From assembly GCF_030693485.1 (NCBI RefSeq), contig NZ_JAUYAN010000233.1, positions 1-34,290 of the forward strand: a stretch of 34,290 bases of DNA, written 5' to 3'. This document shows positions 10,880 through 18,658 of the stretch, in pieces (position 1 is the stretch's first letter; every line of letters begins with the position of its first letter). The notes under the pieces were generated by a model, which did not search any database, was not told the DNA's origin, and saw only the letters and a list, made by a program, of their open reading frames with translations. The position numbers and the translations under genes are program-made. Source of the DNA: Bradyrhizobium sp. (GTDB lineage Bacteria > Pseudomonadota > Alphaproteobacteria > Rhizobiales > Xanthobacteraceae).

Positions 10880-12010
10880 CTACCGCATGCTCCACATTGG
10901 CGTCGGTAGCCGCGCCTTGCCGGTCGTCACGGCCTGCGGCCAAACCACGACCTTTTTGCCGTTCTGCCATTGGCTTGTCACGAACTTGTGGGCGACCTGG
11001 CATCCGCGTTCATCCACCGCAAAGTCGCCAAAGACAGTCTTCGCTTTGAGCGTGAGCAGAGCTTCTCGCAGCTTTTCGGAGTCGAGACCACCAGTCCGCC
11101 GTATGGCGTCTACCAAGAGTTGGCAGCCGGCATAGTGCGCTGCAGATTGATTTGATGGAGCGTGGTTAAATTCCTTCTCGTACGCTACGACAAACTCCCG
11201 ATTTCCGGGATAGGCAAGCCCCGGCTCCCAAAACGAGCCGCTATAGACGAATTCGGCACCTTTTCCGAGTTGCGTGTAGTAGTCGCTGACCTGTCCATAT
11301 GGGACTGCGGCTAGCATGCCAACGTTGAGGTCGAGTTCCCTCATCTTGCGAGTGATGGCGAGAAGGTCCCCAAAGCGAATTGAGGCGGCTACAAGAACAT
11401 CGGGCTTCGCTGTCCTGACTTTGTGCAGAAGATCGGAGAAGTCCTCGGGGCTGGTGTCGTATGTCTCAAGAAAGATGAGCTCCAAGCCCTTGCTCTTCGC
11501 CAGCGCGCGCGCCCCTTTGGTGATCGCATTCGTGAACAGTGCATCCTGCTGAATCACCGCGGCGGTCTTGAGCCCCTGACGCGCCGCGAGATCGAGGAGG
11601 CCCTCAGCGAGGCCTTCTGCGGGTGCAGTCACCATGATGAGATAGCGGCGTCCCTTCTCCCAGATAGAGGTGGTCGCCGCCGTGGGCGCTATCATGAGCT
11701 TCCGATGCTTCTCGTTGACGTCGGCCACCGCCTCCGTGATCGCAGAGCCGTACGGACCCAGCACCGCGTCGACCTTGTCTTCAACAATGAGCTTCTCGTA
11801 GAGGCCCGCCGCTGTCTTCCCGTTTGATGCGTCATCATAGATCACAAACTCAATCTGACGCCCAAGCACTCCTCCTTTCTCATTCACATGCTTTTGGCAA
11901 AGCAGGTAGCCTTCACGACAGTACCCACCCTGTATGGCGGACTCTCCGGTGAGCGCCATCGTCGCGCCGATGCGGATCGGCTGCTGCGCGAGGCCTACGG
12001 AGGGCGTCAC
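10880..12010 (-). CDS. Type I periplasmic substrate-binding protein (Leu/Ile/Val-like ABC family)
   Basis: From the only usable start codon (GTG, 12010) the product is 376 residues. It matches the Peripla_BP_6 family: IRIGATMALTGESAIQGG at the N-terminus, VNEKGGVLGRQIEFVIYDDA, and VLGPYGSAITEAVADV. Such proteins capture amino acids or aromatic/acid compounds for LivHMGF-type ABC transporters, but no permease or ATPase gene is nearby. The start is odd. The frame continues upstream through 13 codons that look like the end of a signal peptide (AFVSVPVV, then GLAQQ) and meets the TAG stop of the preceding gene, with no ATG, GTG or TTG before 12010. Starting at the GTG would leave no full signal peptide. 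The fold call is firm; whether the protein is exported is doubtful. Confidence 0.82.
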   Translation of the reverse strand: MTPSVGLAQQPIRIGATMALTGESAIQGGYCREGYLLCQKHVNEKGGVLGRQIEFVIYDDASNGKTAAGLYEKLIVEDKVDAVLGPYGSAITEAVADVNEKHRKLMIAPTAATTSIWEKGRRYLIMVTAPAEGLAEGLLDLAARQGLKTAAVIQQDALFTNAITKGARALAKSKGLELIFLETYDTSPEDFSDLLHKVRTAKPDVLVAASIRFGDLLAITRKMRELDLNVGMLAAVPYGQVSDYYTQLGKGAEFVYSGSFWEPGLAYPGNREFVVAYEKEFNHAPSNQSAAHYAGCQLLVDAIRRTGGLDSEKLREALLTLKAKTVFGDFAVDERGCQVAHKFVTSQWQNGKKVVVWPQAVTTGKARLPTPMWSMR

Positions 12011-12049
12011 AACCGGGACCGAGACAAACGCAGACCCCGACCGCTTGAC

Positions 12050-13024
12050 CTAATCTGCCTTGGCCCCGGAGAACTTCACCACCTTGGCCCATTTTTCGGT
12101 TTCGTCAGCGACGAGTTTGCCGAAATCACCGGGCGAGCCGATGAGTGCAACCCCGCCCAGACCGGCCAGCCGCGCCTTGATTGCAGGATCAGCCAGCGTT
12201 GCATTGATCGCGTTGTTGAGCTTGGCGATGATCTCGGTGGGCGTATCTCGGGGCGCCCCGATGCCATGCCATGCACTCACCACGTAGCCAGGCACGAAAT
12301 CGCCGACGGTCGGAATATCCGGCAGGATCCCAGAGCGCATCGCGGTCGTCACCCCCAGCGGGCGCAACTTATCCGACCGGATAAACTCGATCGATGAAGG
12401 CGCGAGGTCGAACATGACCTGGACCTGCCCGCCGATTAGGTCGGTCAGCGCAGGGGCCCCCCCGCGATAGGGGACGTGCGTCATGCTAACGCCGGTCATC
12501 ATCTTGAACAGTTCGCCAGCCAAATGTGAACTCGTTCCATTGCCGTTCGAGGCCATATTGAGCTTACCGGGATTGGCTTTGGCGTAGGCGAGCAACCCGG
12601 GAATAGTCGTGGCCGGCACCGAAGGATTAACCACTAAGACAAGAGGTCCGCTCGTGACGCCGGCGACCGGCGCAATATCGCGAATGAAATTGAAACTCAG
12701 GTTGGCGTAGAGCGTGGCGCTGATCGCGTTTGAAGGGCTAGACCAATAAAGCGTGTAGCCATCTGGAGCCGCCTTTACGACCGCCTCGGCAGCGATGTTG
12801 CTGCCCGCGCCCGGCCGGTTCTCGATCACGAAGGCCTGTCCAAGTCGCGCTTGTAGCCACTGCCCCAAGAGACGTGCGAGGATGTCCCCGGTGCCGCCGG
12901 CCGGAAAGCCGACTACCAAACGCACCGGTTTCGACGGATAAGGTTGCGCGCTCGCGAAATTTGAGCATACCGGAACAGCGAGGGCACCCGCTGCCAGCTT
13001 CAGGAATTTTCGGCGCATCAGCAT
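12050..13024 (-). CDS. Bug/TctC-family tripartite tricarboxylate transporter substrate-binding protein
   Basis: The 324-residue protein has a Sec-type signal (MLMRRKFLKLAAGALAVP, cleavage near SAQ at about residue 27). The Bug family core follows: YPSKPVRLVVGFPAGGTGDI, VIENRPGAGSNIA, APDGYTL, HVPYRGGAPALTDLIGGQV and LRPLGVT. These periplasmic proteins bind small carboxylates and similar ligands. GGAGGAAG sits 6 bases before the ATG. No tctA or tctB is present, so it is an orphan, a frequent state for Bug proteins. It is divergent from the LysR gene, which probably controls it. The 3' end is in the same frame as the next substrate-binding gene, separated by a single TAG. Confidence 0.92.
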   Translation of the reverse strand: MLMRRKFLKLAAGALAVPVCSNFASAQPYPSKPVRLVVGFPAGGTGDILARLLGQWLQARLGQAFVIENRPGAGSNIAAEAVVKAAPDGYTLYWSSPSNAISATLYANLSFNFIRDIAPVAGVTSGPLVLVVNPSVPATTIPGLLAYAKANPGKLNMASNGNGTSSHLAGELFKMMTGVSMTHVPYRGGAPALTDLIGGQVQVMFDLAPSSIEFIRSDKLRPLGVTTAMRSGILPDIPTVGDFVPGYVVSAWHGIGAPRDTPTEIIAKLNNAINATLADPAIKARLAGLGGVALIGSPGDFGKLVADETEKWAKVVKFSGAKAD

Positions 13025-13098
13025 GGTGCTTCCTCCGTTGCGGCAGCTCCCGAGCAGTGCCGCGTGCCTTCGGGTAGATCTGTTGAAACGTACATCTG

Positions 13099-13142
13099 CC
13101 TCTTATAAGAGGAAGCCCGAAAATGCCTCTAACCTTATAGGT
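13099..13142. promoter_or_regulatory. Putative LysR operators in the divergent promoter
   Basis: CCTCTTATAAGAGG (13099-13112) is a perfect 14-base palindrome. About 20 bases on, the near-palindrome ACCTTATAGG(T) begins at 13133 and shares the CTTATA core. They lie between the divergent TctC-like gene (start 13024) and the LysR gene (start 13150). A LysR-type regulator usually binds such paired sites and controls both directions. The second site runs almost into the LysR start, which suits autorepression. Confidence 0.5.
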
Positions 13143-13149
13143 AGGACCT

Positions 13150-14121
13150 ATGGCCTCCATAAAAATGGAATGGGAAACCCGTCTGGGGCGCCGCTTTAGA
13201 GTGCGGGACCTCCATATTCTCTCGATGGTGATAAAAGCGGGCGGCATGGCCAAGGCCGCGAGACAGCTTGGGATGTCTCAGCCTTCGGTTTCGGCTGCGA
13301 TCGCCAATCTCGAAAGCATGCTGGGTGTGCGGCTTCTCGATCGTGACACGAGAGGTATCGAGCCCACGATCTATGCCGAAGCTATGCTTAAACGCGGCGT
13401 GGCGATATTTGACGAACTAAAGCAAACCGTGAACGATGTGCAGTTTCTTGCCGACCCGGCAAAGGGAGAATTGAAGATCGGTTGTCCTGACACAAGTGCG
13501 GCGACCGTCGTTCCTCAGATGATCGAGCGCTTCTCTGAAAAATATCCGCTTGCGGTCTTGTACGTCGATACCGTACCGACGTTCTCGGATGCGCTCCCGG
13601 TCTTGCGGAACCGAGAATACGATCTCGTATTTGCACGCCTGTACCAACCGCTCACCAGCGTGGCTGATGACCTAAACGTCGAGCGCCTGTTCGATGATCC
13701 TGTGGTCGTCGTTGCGGGAAAGCATAGCCCCTGGGCGCGTCGTCGCAAAGTCGACTTGGCAGACCTGGTCGACGAGCCCTGGATCATGGCAGGCACTCAT
13801 ACTTGGATCTATGCGCGAGTCGCTGAGGCCTTTCGAGAGCGTGGACTTGGCATGCCGAAGACACGCTTGGTGACCCTTTCTTGGCCTCTGATTGATCATT
13901 TCGTTTTTAATGGCCGGCACATCATGGCCTATCCAAAGTCAGTTGCGGTTCGACATTCCCTCAAGGTATTACCTGTGAATTTGCCGATCCGGCCATGGCC
14001 ACTTTCGATCTTGACGCTGAAGAATCGAACCCTGAGCCCGGTGGCCGAACGCTTCATCGAGTGCGCGCGCGAGGTCGCCAAATCGATGGCCGACAGGCCG
14101 CACACCGGCAAGAAACCATGA
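13150..14121 (+). CDS. LysR-family transcriptional regulator
   Basis: The 323-residue protein has an N-terminal LysR helix-turn-helix (residues about 18-78: FRVRDLHILSMVIKAGGMAK, then AARQLGMSQPSVSAAIANLE, LGVRLLDRDTRG) and a C-terminal periplasmic-binding-like effector domain from about residue 105 (GELKIGCPDTSAATVVPQMI). The first 17 residues before the HTH are slightly longer than usual. It is transcribed away from the TctC-like gene and probably regulates it in response to the transported ligand or a product. The ATG lies right after an inverted motif (AGGT-AGG-ACCT), with no clear ribosome site. Confidence 0.92.
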   Translation: MASIKMEWETRLGRRFRVRDLHILSMVIKAGGMAKAARQLGMSQPSVSAAIANLESMLGVRLLDRDTRGIEPTIYAEAMLKRGVAIFDELKQTVNDVQFLADPAKGELKIGCPDTSAATVVPQMIERFSEKYPLAVLYVDTVPTFSDALPVLRNREYDLVFARLYQPLTSVADDLNVERLFDDPVVVVAGKHSPWARRRKVDLADLVDEPWIMAGTHTWIYARVAEAFRERGLGMPKTRLVTLSWPLIDHFVFNGRHIMAYPKSVAVRHSLKVLPVNLPIRPWPLSILTLKNRTLSPVAERFIECAREVAKSMADRPHTGKKP

Positions 14122-14381
14122 ATCAACTCGCGACCCCATCTCCGAAAAATTGTCGCGCAGGGCTGCTAGGGCTCGTTCGCGACATGGGCGACCCGGCGGC
14201 AAAAGCCGAAGGCGAAAGTCAATGGAGCGCATGAAAACAACGCCGCAGGTCATGGCGGGTTGATGGCGTTGCCCGAGACGTGATTCAAGCTCCGAAACCG
14301 GAGCTACGAATCATGCGCTACGAACTCAGCGATTAGGAACGGAGCATCAATCCGAATTTGGGCAAGTAATGAGTCCGCAGT
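14122..14381. other. 260-base gap after the LysR gene: short frame and IS remnant
   Basis: A 38-codon frame starts at ATG 14118, overlapping the LysR stop as ATGA, and ends at 14234. It resembles nothing I know and may be the head of a lost gene. It is followed by the insertion-sequence fragment listed separately. No other gene is seen. Confidence 0.4.
14281..14369 (+). pseudogene. Decayed 5' end of an IS5-type transposase gene
   Basis: From ATG 14313 the reading is MRYELSD, stop, ERSINPNLGK, stop. IS5-family transposases of rhizobia begin MRYELSD-Y-E and continue toward a KPMLPNK segment, so the in-frame TAG at 14334 replaces the Tyr codon, and a few codons appear lost after it. Upstream, AGCTCC-GAAACC-GGAGCT (14288-14305) and the sequence just before the ATG resemble the usual leader of these elements. 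Nothing of the rest of the transposase is present. Confidence rests on memory of the family's N-terminus. Confidence 0.55.
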
Positions 14382-15587
14382 CTAACCCGCCGCGGCCGCG
14401 GGCTTCGCCACACTCACCGCCAGTTTGCCGTAGCGATCCCCAAACGCCTCGGTGTCGATTTCCTCGAGCTTGATAGCGCCGCTCATCACGCCGGCCTTCC
14501 AGGCGTCATGCTCGGGGTCTTCACGGAATTCCGGCATCACTTCTTTTGCGAACAGTTCGAGCGAGTCGCAGATGTGCTCGTGGCTGTTCTTGCCGGCCTG
14601 ATTGAGCAGGATCACCTGGTCGATGTGCGAACTTCTAAAGCGCCGCAGCTTCCTGCGGATGGTTTCGGGCGATCCGATCAGGCCGCCGCGCAGCGCCGCC
14701 TCCTGGGCTTCCGGATTTTCGCGCTTCCACTTGTTGTACTCGTCCCACATGTTGACGGTGCCGGGATCGGGACGCTGCCGGTTCTGCGAGGCGCCGTAGA
14801 ACCGCAGCGCGAACTGGAAGAAGGTGGCGCCGTCCGCCCGCGCGCGGGCCTCCTCGTCGGTCTTCGCGCACATGAAGAACGACACCAGCGCCATGTTGGG
14901 ATTGATCTCGTAATCCGCCAGCTTCTTCAGCCGTTTGGTAATGGCGTTGTAATAGGCATGCACCCAGGCATGCGCGGCGTCGGCGCTGACGAACTGAAAG
15001 CCGAGCGCGCCGAAGCCGTGCTGGCCGGCGCGTTCGATGGTCGGCAATTGCGAGCACGCCATCCACAGCGGGGGGTGCGGCTTCTGCACCGGCTTCGGCA
15101 CCACATTGCGCAGCGGAATGTCGAAATACTTGCCGTGATGCTCGCTGCCGCCGTCTTTGAACATCGGGAAAATGGCGGCCACGGCCTCCTCGAACACTTC
15201 CTTCTTGGTTTCCATGTCGCGGCCGAATGGCGTGAGTTCGGTGATCGAGGCGCTCTCGCCCATGCCGAATTCGCAGCGGCCGTTGCTGAGCAGATCGAGC
15301 ACCGCGACCCGCTCGGCGACGCGCGCGGGGTGATTGGTGGTGAGCTGGAAGATGCCGTGGCCGAGCCGGATGTTCTTGGTGCGCTGGCTGGCCGCGGCGA
15401 GAAACGATTCCGGCGACGGCGAATGCGAATATTCTTCGAGAAAATGGTGCTCGACCACCCAGGCATGGTCGTAGCCGAGCCGGTCGGCGGTCTCCAGCTG
15501 CGTCAGCGCATTCTGGTACAGGCTGAGTTCGTCGCCGGCCTGCCACGGACGCGGCAATTGCAGCTCATAAAAGATGCCGAACTTCAT
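14382..15587 (-). CDS. Luciferase-like (LLM class) flavin-dependent monooxygenase
   Basis: The 401-residue protein has the bacterial luciferase TIM-barrel signatures: MKFGIFYELQLPRPW at the N-terminus, DHAWVVEHHFLEEYSHSPSP at about 40-59, IRLGHGIFQLTTNHPARVAE and the FGMGESASITEL turn. Such enzymes use reduced flavin from a separate reductase to oxygenate a substrate. I start it at ATG 15587, where GGAGAAGC precedes; a longer frame from 15689 adds 34 unlikely residues. The C-terminal 60 residues extend beyond the core, which is common in this subgroup. The substrate cannot be told from sequence. No flavin reductase gene is next to it. Confidence 0.9.
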   Translation of the reverse strand: MKFGIFYELQLPRPWQAGDELSLYQNALTQLETADRLGYDHAWVVEHHFLEEYSHSPSPESFLAAASQRTKNIRLGHGIFQLTTNHPARVAERVAVLDLLSNGRCEFGMGESASITELTPFGRDMETKKEVFEEAVAAIFPMFKDGGSEHHGKYFDIPLRNVVPKPVQKPHPPLWMACSQLPTIERAGQHGFGALGFQFVSADAAHAWVHAYYNAITKRLKKLADYEINPNMALVSFFMCAKTDEEARARADGATFFQFALRFYGASQNRQRPDPGTVNMWDEYNKWKRENPEAQEAALRGGLIGSPETIRRKLRRFRSSHIDQVILLNQAGKNSHEHICDSLELFAKEVMPEFREDPEHDAWKAGVMSGAIKLEEIDTEAFGDRYGKLAVSVAKPAAAAG

Positions 15588-15821
15588 GATGCTTCTCCAA
15601 GGGGCCTGCCCTCTTGTAGTGTATTCTCGGCAGAGATCGAGTCCAGCCCTGGAGCGGATCTGCATCAGGCCGATGGCCGACTCGTCCACAATGCGGCAGC
15701 GTCCCCGATGCCGCCAAACATAATCTTTTGAACGCGATGCGACGTGCCGGCCGCCAGCGACGAGGTCGCGATCCCCTGGGAAAAGCTCGTCGTGGTGGCG
15801 GATGAGGCGCCGAAATCATGT

Positions 15822-15860
15822 TTGATCCAGCGCAAATGGACCCTGCGCCCGTGTTGTATT
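15822..15860 (+). promoter_or_regulatory. FixK/FNR-type box and -10 of the nar operon
   Basis: TTGATCCAGCGCAA (15822-15835) fits the FixK2 pattern TTG(A/C)-N6-(T/G)CAA exactly and the FNR pattern TTGAT-N4-ATCAA in 8 of 10 positions. A -10-like TTGTAT lies at 15854-15859. With the box centred at -41.5, transcription would start near 15870, which agrees with that -10 and leaves a leader of about 33 bases before the narK ATG. It implies oxygen-controlled expression through a CRP/FNR-family activator. Confidence 0.7.
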
Positions 15861-15880
15861 GGTTTGCCTGACTGAGCGGG

Positions 15881-15896
15881 TTTTTTTTGGGGGGGG
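15881..15896 (+). repeat. T8G8 homopolymer pair in the narK ribosome-binding region
   Basis: Eight Ts (15881-15888) are followed directly by eight Gs (15889-15896). The G-run ends 6 bases before the narK ATG at 15903, where the Shine-Dalgarno sequence belongs, and no other one is present. Confidence 0.85.
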
Positions 15897-15902
15897 CGCA
15901 TT

Positions 15903-18647
15903 ATGGGGACGTCAGGTTCAACCGCCGAGCATCCAGGTCGGGCGCTCTGGCTTTCCACGATCGCGTTCACGATCTGCTTCGCGGTCTGGACGATCTTCTC
16001 GATCATCGGTATCCAGATCAAGCAGGACCTCGGTCTCAACGATGCCCAATTCGGTTTGCTGATCGGGACGCCGATTCTCAGCGGGTCGCTGATTCGTCTG
16101 CTGCTGGGTATCTGGACCGATCAGTATGGCGGCCGGCGTGTCTATACGGTGGTGATGCTCGCCGCAGCGGTCGCCACTTATCTTCTGACGTGGGCGCGTA
16201 CCTATCCAGAATTTCTGGTCGCGGCGCTATTTGTCGGCATCGCGGGCGGCTCCTTCGCCGTTGGCATTGCCTACGTTTCGCGCTTCTATCCCGCGGGCAA
16301 GCAAGGCACCGCACTCGGCATCTTCGGCGCCGGCAACGTCGGCGCTGCAGTCACGAAATTCATCGCCCCCTTCGTGCTGGTCGCCTATGGCTGGCAGACG
16401 GTCGCCCAGGTCTGGGCACTTGTTATCGGCTTGATGGGAATCGTCTTCTGGTTCTTTTCGGAAGAAGATCCGGTCGTTCGCTCACGTCGGGAGCGGAACG
16501 AGAAGCCGAGCAGCGCGTGGCTGGAGCTTGAACCGCTGAAGAGCATCCAGGTTTGGCGCTTTTCGCTGTACTATTTCTTTGTGTTTGGCGCGTTTGTCGC
16601 CTTGGCGCTGTGGCTGCCACAATACCTCATCAAGGTCTACGGCGTCGATATCAAGACCGCTGGCATGGTTGCGGCGATGTTCTCGCTCCCCGCCAGCGTG
16701 TTCCGGGCCTATGGCGGCCACCTGTCGGATCGCTACGGCGCGCGCCGGGTGATGTACTGGACATTTCTTGTTGGGGTCGTCTGCACCTTCCTGCTGTCCT
16801 ATCCGCCCACTGACTATCTGGTGAAGACGGTCAGCGGCACCGTGAGCTTCCACCTGGAAATGGGCGTGGTACCATTCACGGTGACCGTGTTCGTGCTCGG
16901 CTTCTTCATGGCGCTCGGCAAGGCGGCGGTCTACAAGCACATCCCGGTCTACTATCCGAACAACGTCGGCGCCGTCGGCGGTCTGGTCGGCATGATAGGC
17001 GGTCTTGGCGGTTTCGTACTCCCGATCGCATTTGGTGTACTTGTCGATCTGACCGGTCTTTGGACCAGTTGCTTCATGCTGCTGTTTCTGCTGGCTGCGG
17101 GCTCGCTTGTCTGGATGCACGTAGCAATCCGGCAGATGGAGCGTGGTGTCACCGGCGAGGCGCTGAGACAGCTTCCAGAACTTCCGGAAATGGCGGAGAT
17201 TCACAGGCCCGAGCACGTTGGCGCCCTGTCCGGCGCGGTGCTGACCGATTGGCGCCCGGACGACAAGGCGTTCTGGGAGGGGACCGGACGCGCGATCGCC
17301 CGGCGCAATCTCTGGATTTCAATCCCGGCGCTGCTGCTCTCGTTCGCAGTATGGCAAGTCTGGTCGGTGGTCGTCGCTAAGCTGCCTTCGGTCGGCTTCA
17401 AGTTCACCACGGCTGAACTGTTCTGGCTGGCAGCCTTGCCGGGAATCTCGGGCGCGGTGTTGCGGATCTTCTACTCCTTCATGGTGCCGATTTTTGGCGG
17501 TCGGCTGTGGACCACGCTGGCGACCTGGTCATTGCTGCTCCCCGCTATCGGCATTGGTTATGCCGTGCAGAATCCATCGACTCCCTATCCGATCTTCCTG
17601 GCGCTGGCCCTGCTGTGCGGCTTTGGCGGCGGCAACTTCGCCTCGTCGATGGCCAACATCTCCTTCTTCTTCCCGCGTGCGGAGAAGGGTAACGCACTGG
17701 CTCTCAACGCAGGTCTCGGCAATCTCGGGGTCAGCGTCGTGCAGTTCGTGGTGCCGATTGTAATCACGGTCGGCGTGTTCGGATGGTTCGGCGGTGACCC
17801 GGCGATGGTGAAGAGCGGAACGCAGCAAGCCCCGCTCTGGTTGCAGAACGCCGGCTTCATCTGGGTGCCATTCATCGTTGCCAGCGCGTTTGCAGCGTGG
17901 TTTGGGATGAACGACATCGCATCGGCAAAGGCATCATTCGCGGACCAGGCGGTGATTTTCCAGCGCAAGCACAACTGGATCATGTGCTGGCTCTATACCG
18001 GGACCTTCGGCTCGTTCATCGGTTACTCCGCGGGCTTCCCGCTGCTGGCGAAGACCCAGTTCCCCTCGGTCGACGCCCTGCAATTCGTCTTCATCGGCCC
18101 CCTGGTCGGAGCGCTGTCCCGCTCTGCGACCGGCTGGATTTCCGACAAATGGGGCGGCGGCCGCGTCACTCTTTGGGTGTTCTCGGCCATGATGATCGGC
18201 GTGCTCGGAATCCTTTACTTCCTCGGCATCAAGGATCAGCCCGGTGCGTTCTGGGGCTTCTTTGCCATGTTCCTGTTCCTGTTCTTCGCGACGGGGGTCG
18301 GCAATGCATCGACTTTCCAAATGATCCCCAACATCATGCGCAAGGAAATGGACCGGTTGATGCCGACCGCCGACGCCACGACGCGGCAGCGGCAGGCCGA
18401 AAAGGAATCGGCCGCGATCACGGGCTTCACTTCGGCGATCGCCGCGTTCGGCGCATTCTTCATTCCGAAATCCTACGGAACGTCGATCGAACTCACCGGC
18501 GGCGTGCAGGCGGCACTGTGGGGCTTCTTTGTATTCTACCTGATCTGCATCGTGGTCACGTGGGCCGTCTACACCCGCAAGGGTGGACTGCTTCATGACA
18601 TCGAGCGACGCGGTCGGCTTTCGCCCGTACCCCAGACCGTTAAATAA
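15903..18647 (+). CDS. narK: NarK1-NarK2 fusion nitrate/nitrite transporter
   Basis: The 914-residue protein contains two complete major-facilitator domains of about 12 helices each, as in Paracoccus NarK. The first half (residues 1 to about 430) has the NarK signatures IGTPILSGSLIRLLLGIWTD and GAGNVGAAVTKFIAP. A linker near 430-465 carries PDDKAFWEGTGRAIARRNLW. The second half has LPGISGAVLRIFYSFMVP and GLGNLGVSVVQFVVPI. In Paracoccus the first domain acts as a proton-driven nitrate importer and the second as a nitrate/nitrite exchanger. It is the first gene of the operon; the stop is 11 bases before narG. ATG 15903 is preceded by the G8 run. Confidence 0.95.
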   Translation: MGTSGSTAEHPGRALWLSTIAFTICFAVWTIFSIIGIQIKQDLGLNDAQFGLLIGTPILSGSLIRLLLGIWTDQYGGRRVYTVVMLAAAVATYLLTWARTYPEFLVAALFVGIAGGSFAVGIAYVSRFYPAGKQGTALGIFGAGNVGAAVTKFIAPFVLVAYGWQTVAQVWALVIGLMGIVFWFFSEEDPVVRSRRERNEKPSSAWLELEPLKSIQVWRFSLYYFFVFGAFVALALWLPQYLIKVYGVDIKTAGMVAAMFSLPASVFRAYGGHLSDRYGARRVMYWTFLVGVVCTFLLSYPPTDYLVKTVSGTVSFHLEMGVVPFTVTVFVLGFFMALGKAAVYKHIPVYYPNNVGAVGGLVGMIGGLGGFVLPIAFGVLVDLTGLWTSCFMLLFLLAAGSLVWMHVAIRQMERGVTGEALRQLPELPEMAEIHRPEHVGALSGAVLTDWRPDDKAFWEGTGRAIARRNLWISIPALLLSFAVWQVWSVVVAKLPSVGFKFTTAELFWLAALPGISGAVLRIFYSFMVPIFGGRLWTTLATWSLLLPAIGIGYAVQNPSTPYPIFLALALLCGFGGGNFASSMANISFFFPRAEKGNALALNAGLGNLGVSVVQFVVPIVITVGVFGWFGGDPAMVKSGTQQAPLWLQNAGFIWVPFIVASAFAAWFGMNDIASAKASFADQAVIFQRKHNWIMCWLYTGTFGSFIGYSAGFPLLAKTQFPSVDALQFVFIGPLVGALSRSATGWISDKWGGGRVTLWVFSAMMIGVLGILYFLGIKDQPGAFWGFFAMFLFLFFATGVGNASTFQMIPNIMRKEMDRLMPTADATTRQRQAEKESAAITGFTSAIAAFGAFFIPKSYGTSIELTGGVQAALWGFFVFYLICIVVTWAVYTRKGGLLHDIERRGRLSPVPQTVK

Positions 18648-18658
18648 GGAGACGAACG

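Larger units (their letters stand above)
15588..15902. other. 315-base divergent intergenic region, nar promoter side at 3' end
   Basis: The region separates the minus-strand monooxygenase from the nar operon. It holds the FixK-type box, a likely -10 and the T8G8 tract listed separately. A minus-strand frame crosses the middle (including TTTSFSQGIATSSLAAGTSH) but has no convincing start or family, so I do not call it. Confidence 0.5.

Noticed and set aside
14118..14234. 38-codon frame overlapping the LysR stop as ATGA
   Set aside because: Too short and without similarity; the overlap alone is not enough to call a gene.
14508..15731. 407-codon plus-strand frame opposite the monooxygenase gene
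   Set aside because: Antisense shadow; the minus-strand luciferase-like protein has full family motifs.
15665..16039. Minus-strand frame upstream of narK
   Set aside because: It overlaps the narK start and the FixK-type box, has no convincing start and matches no family I know.
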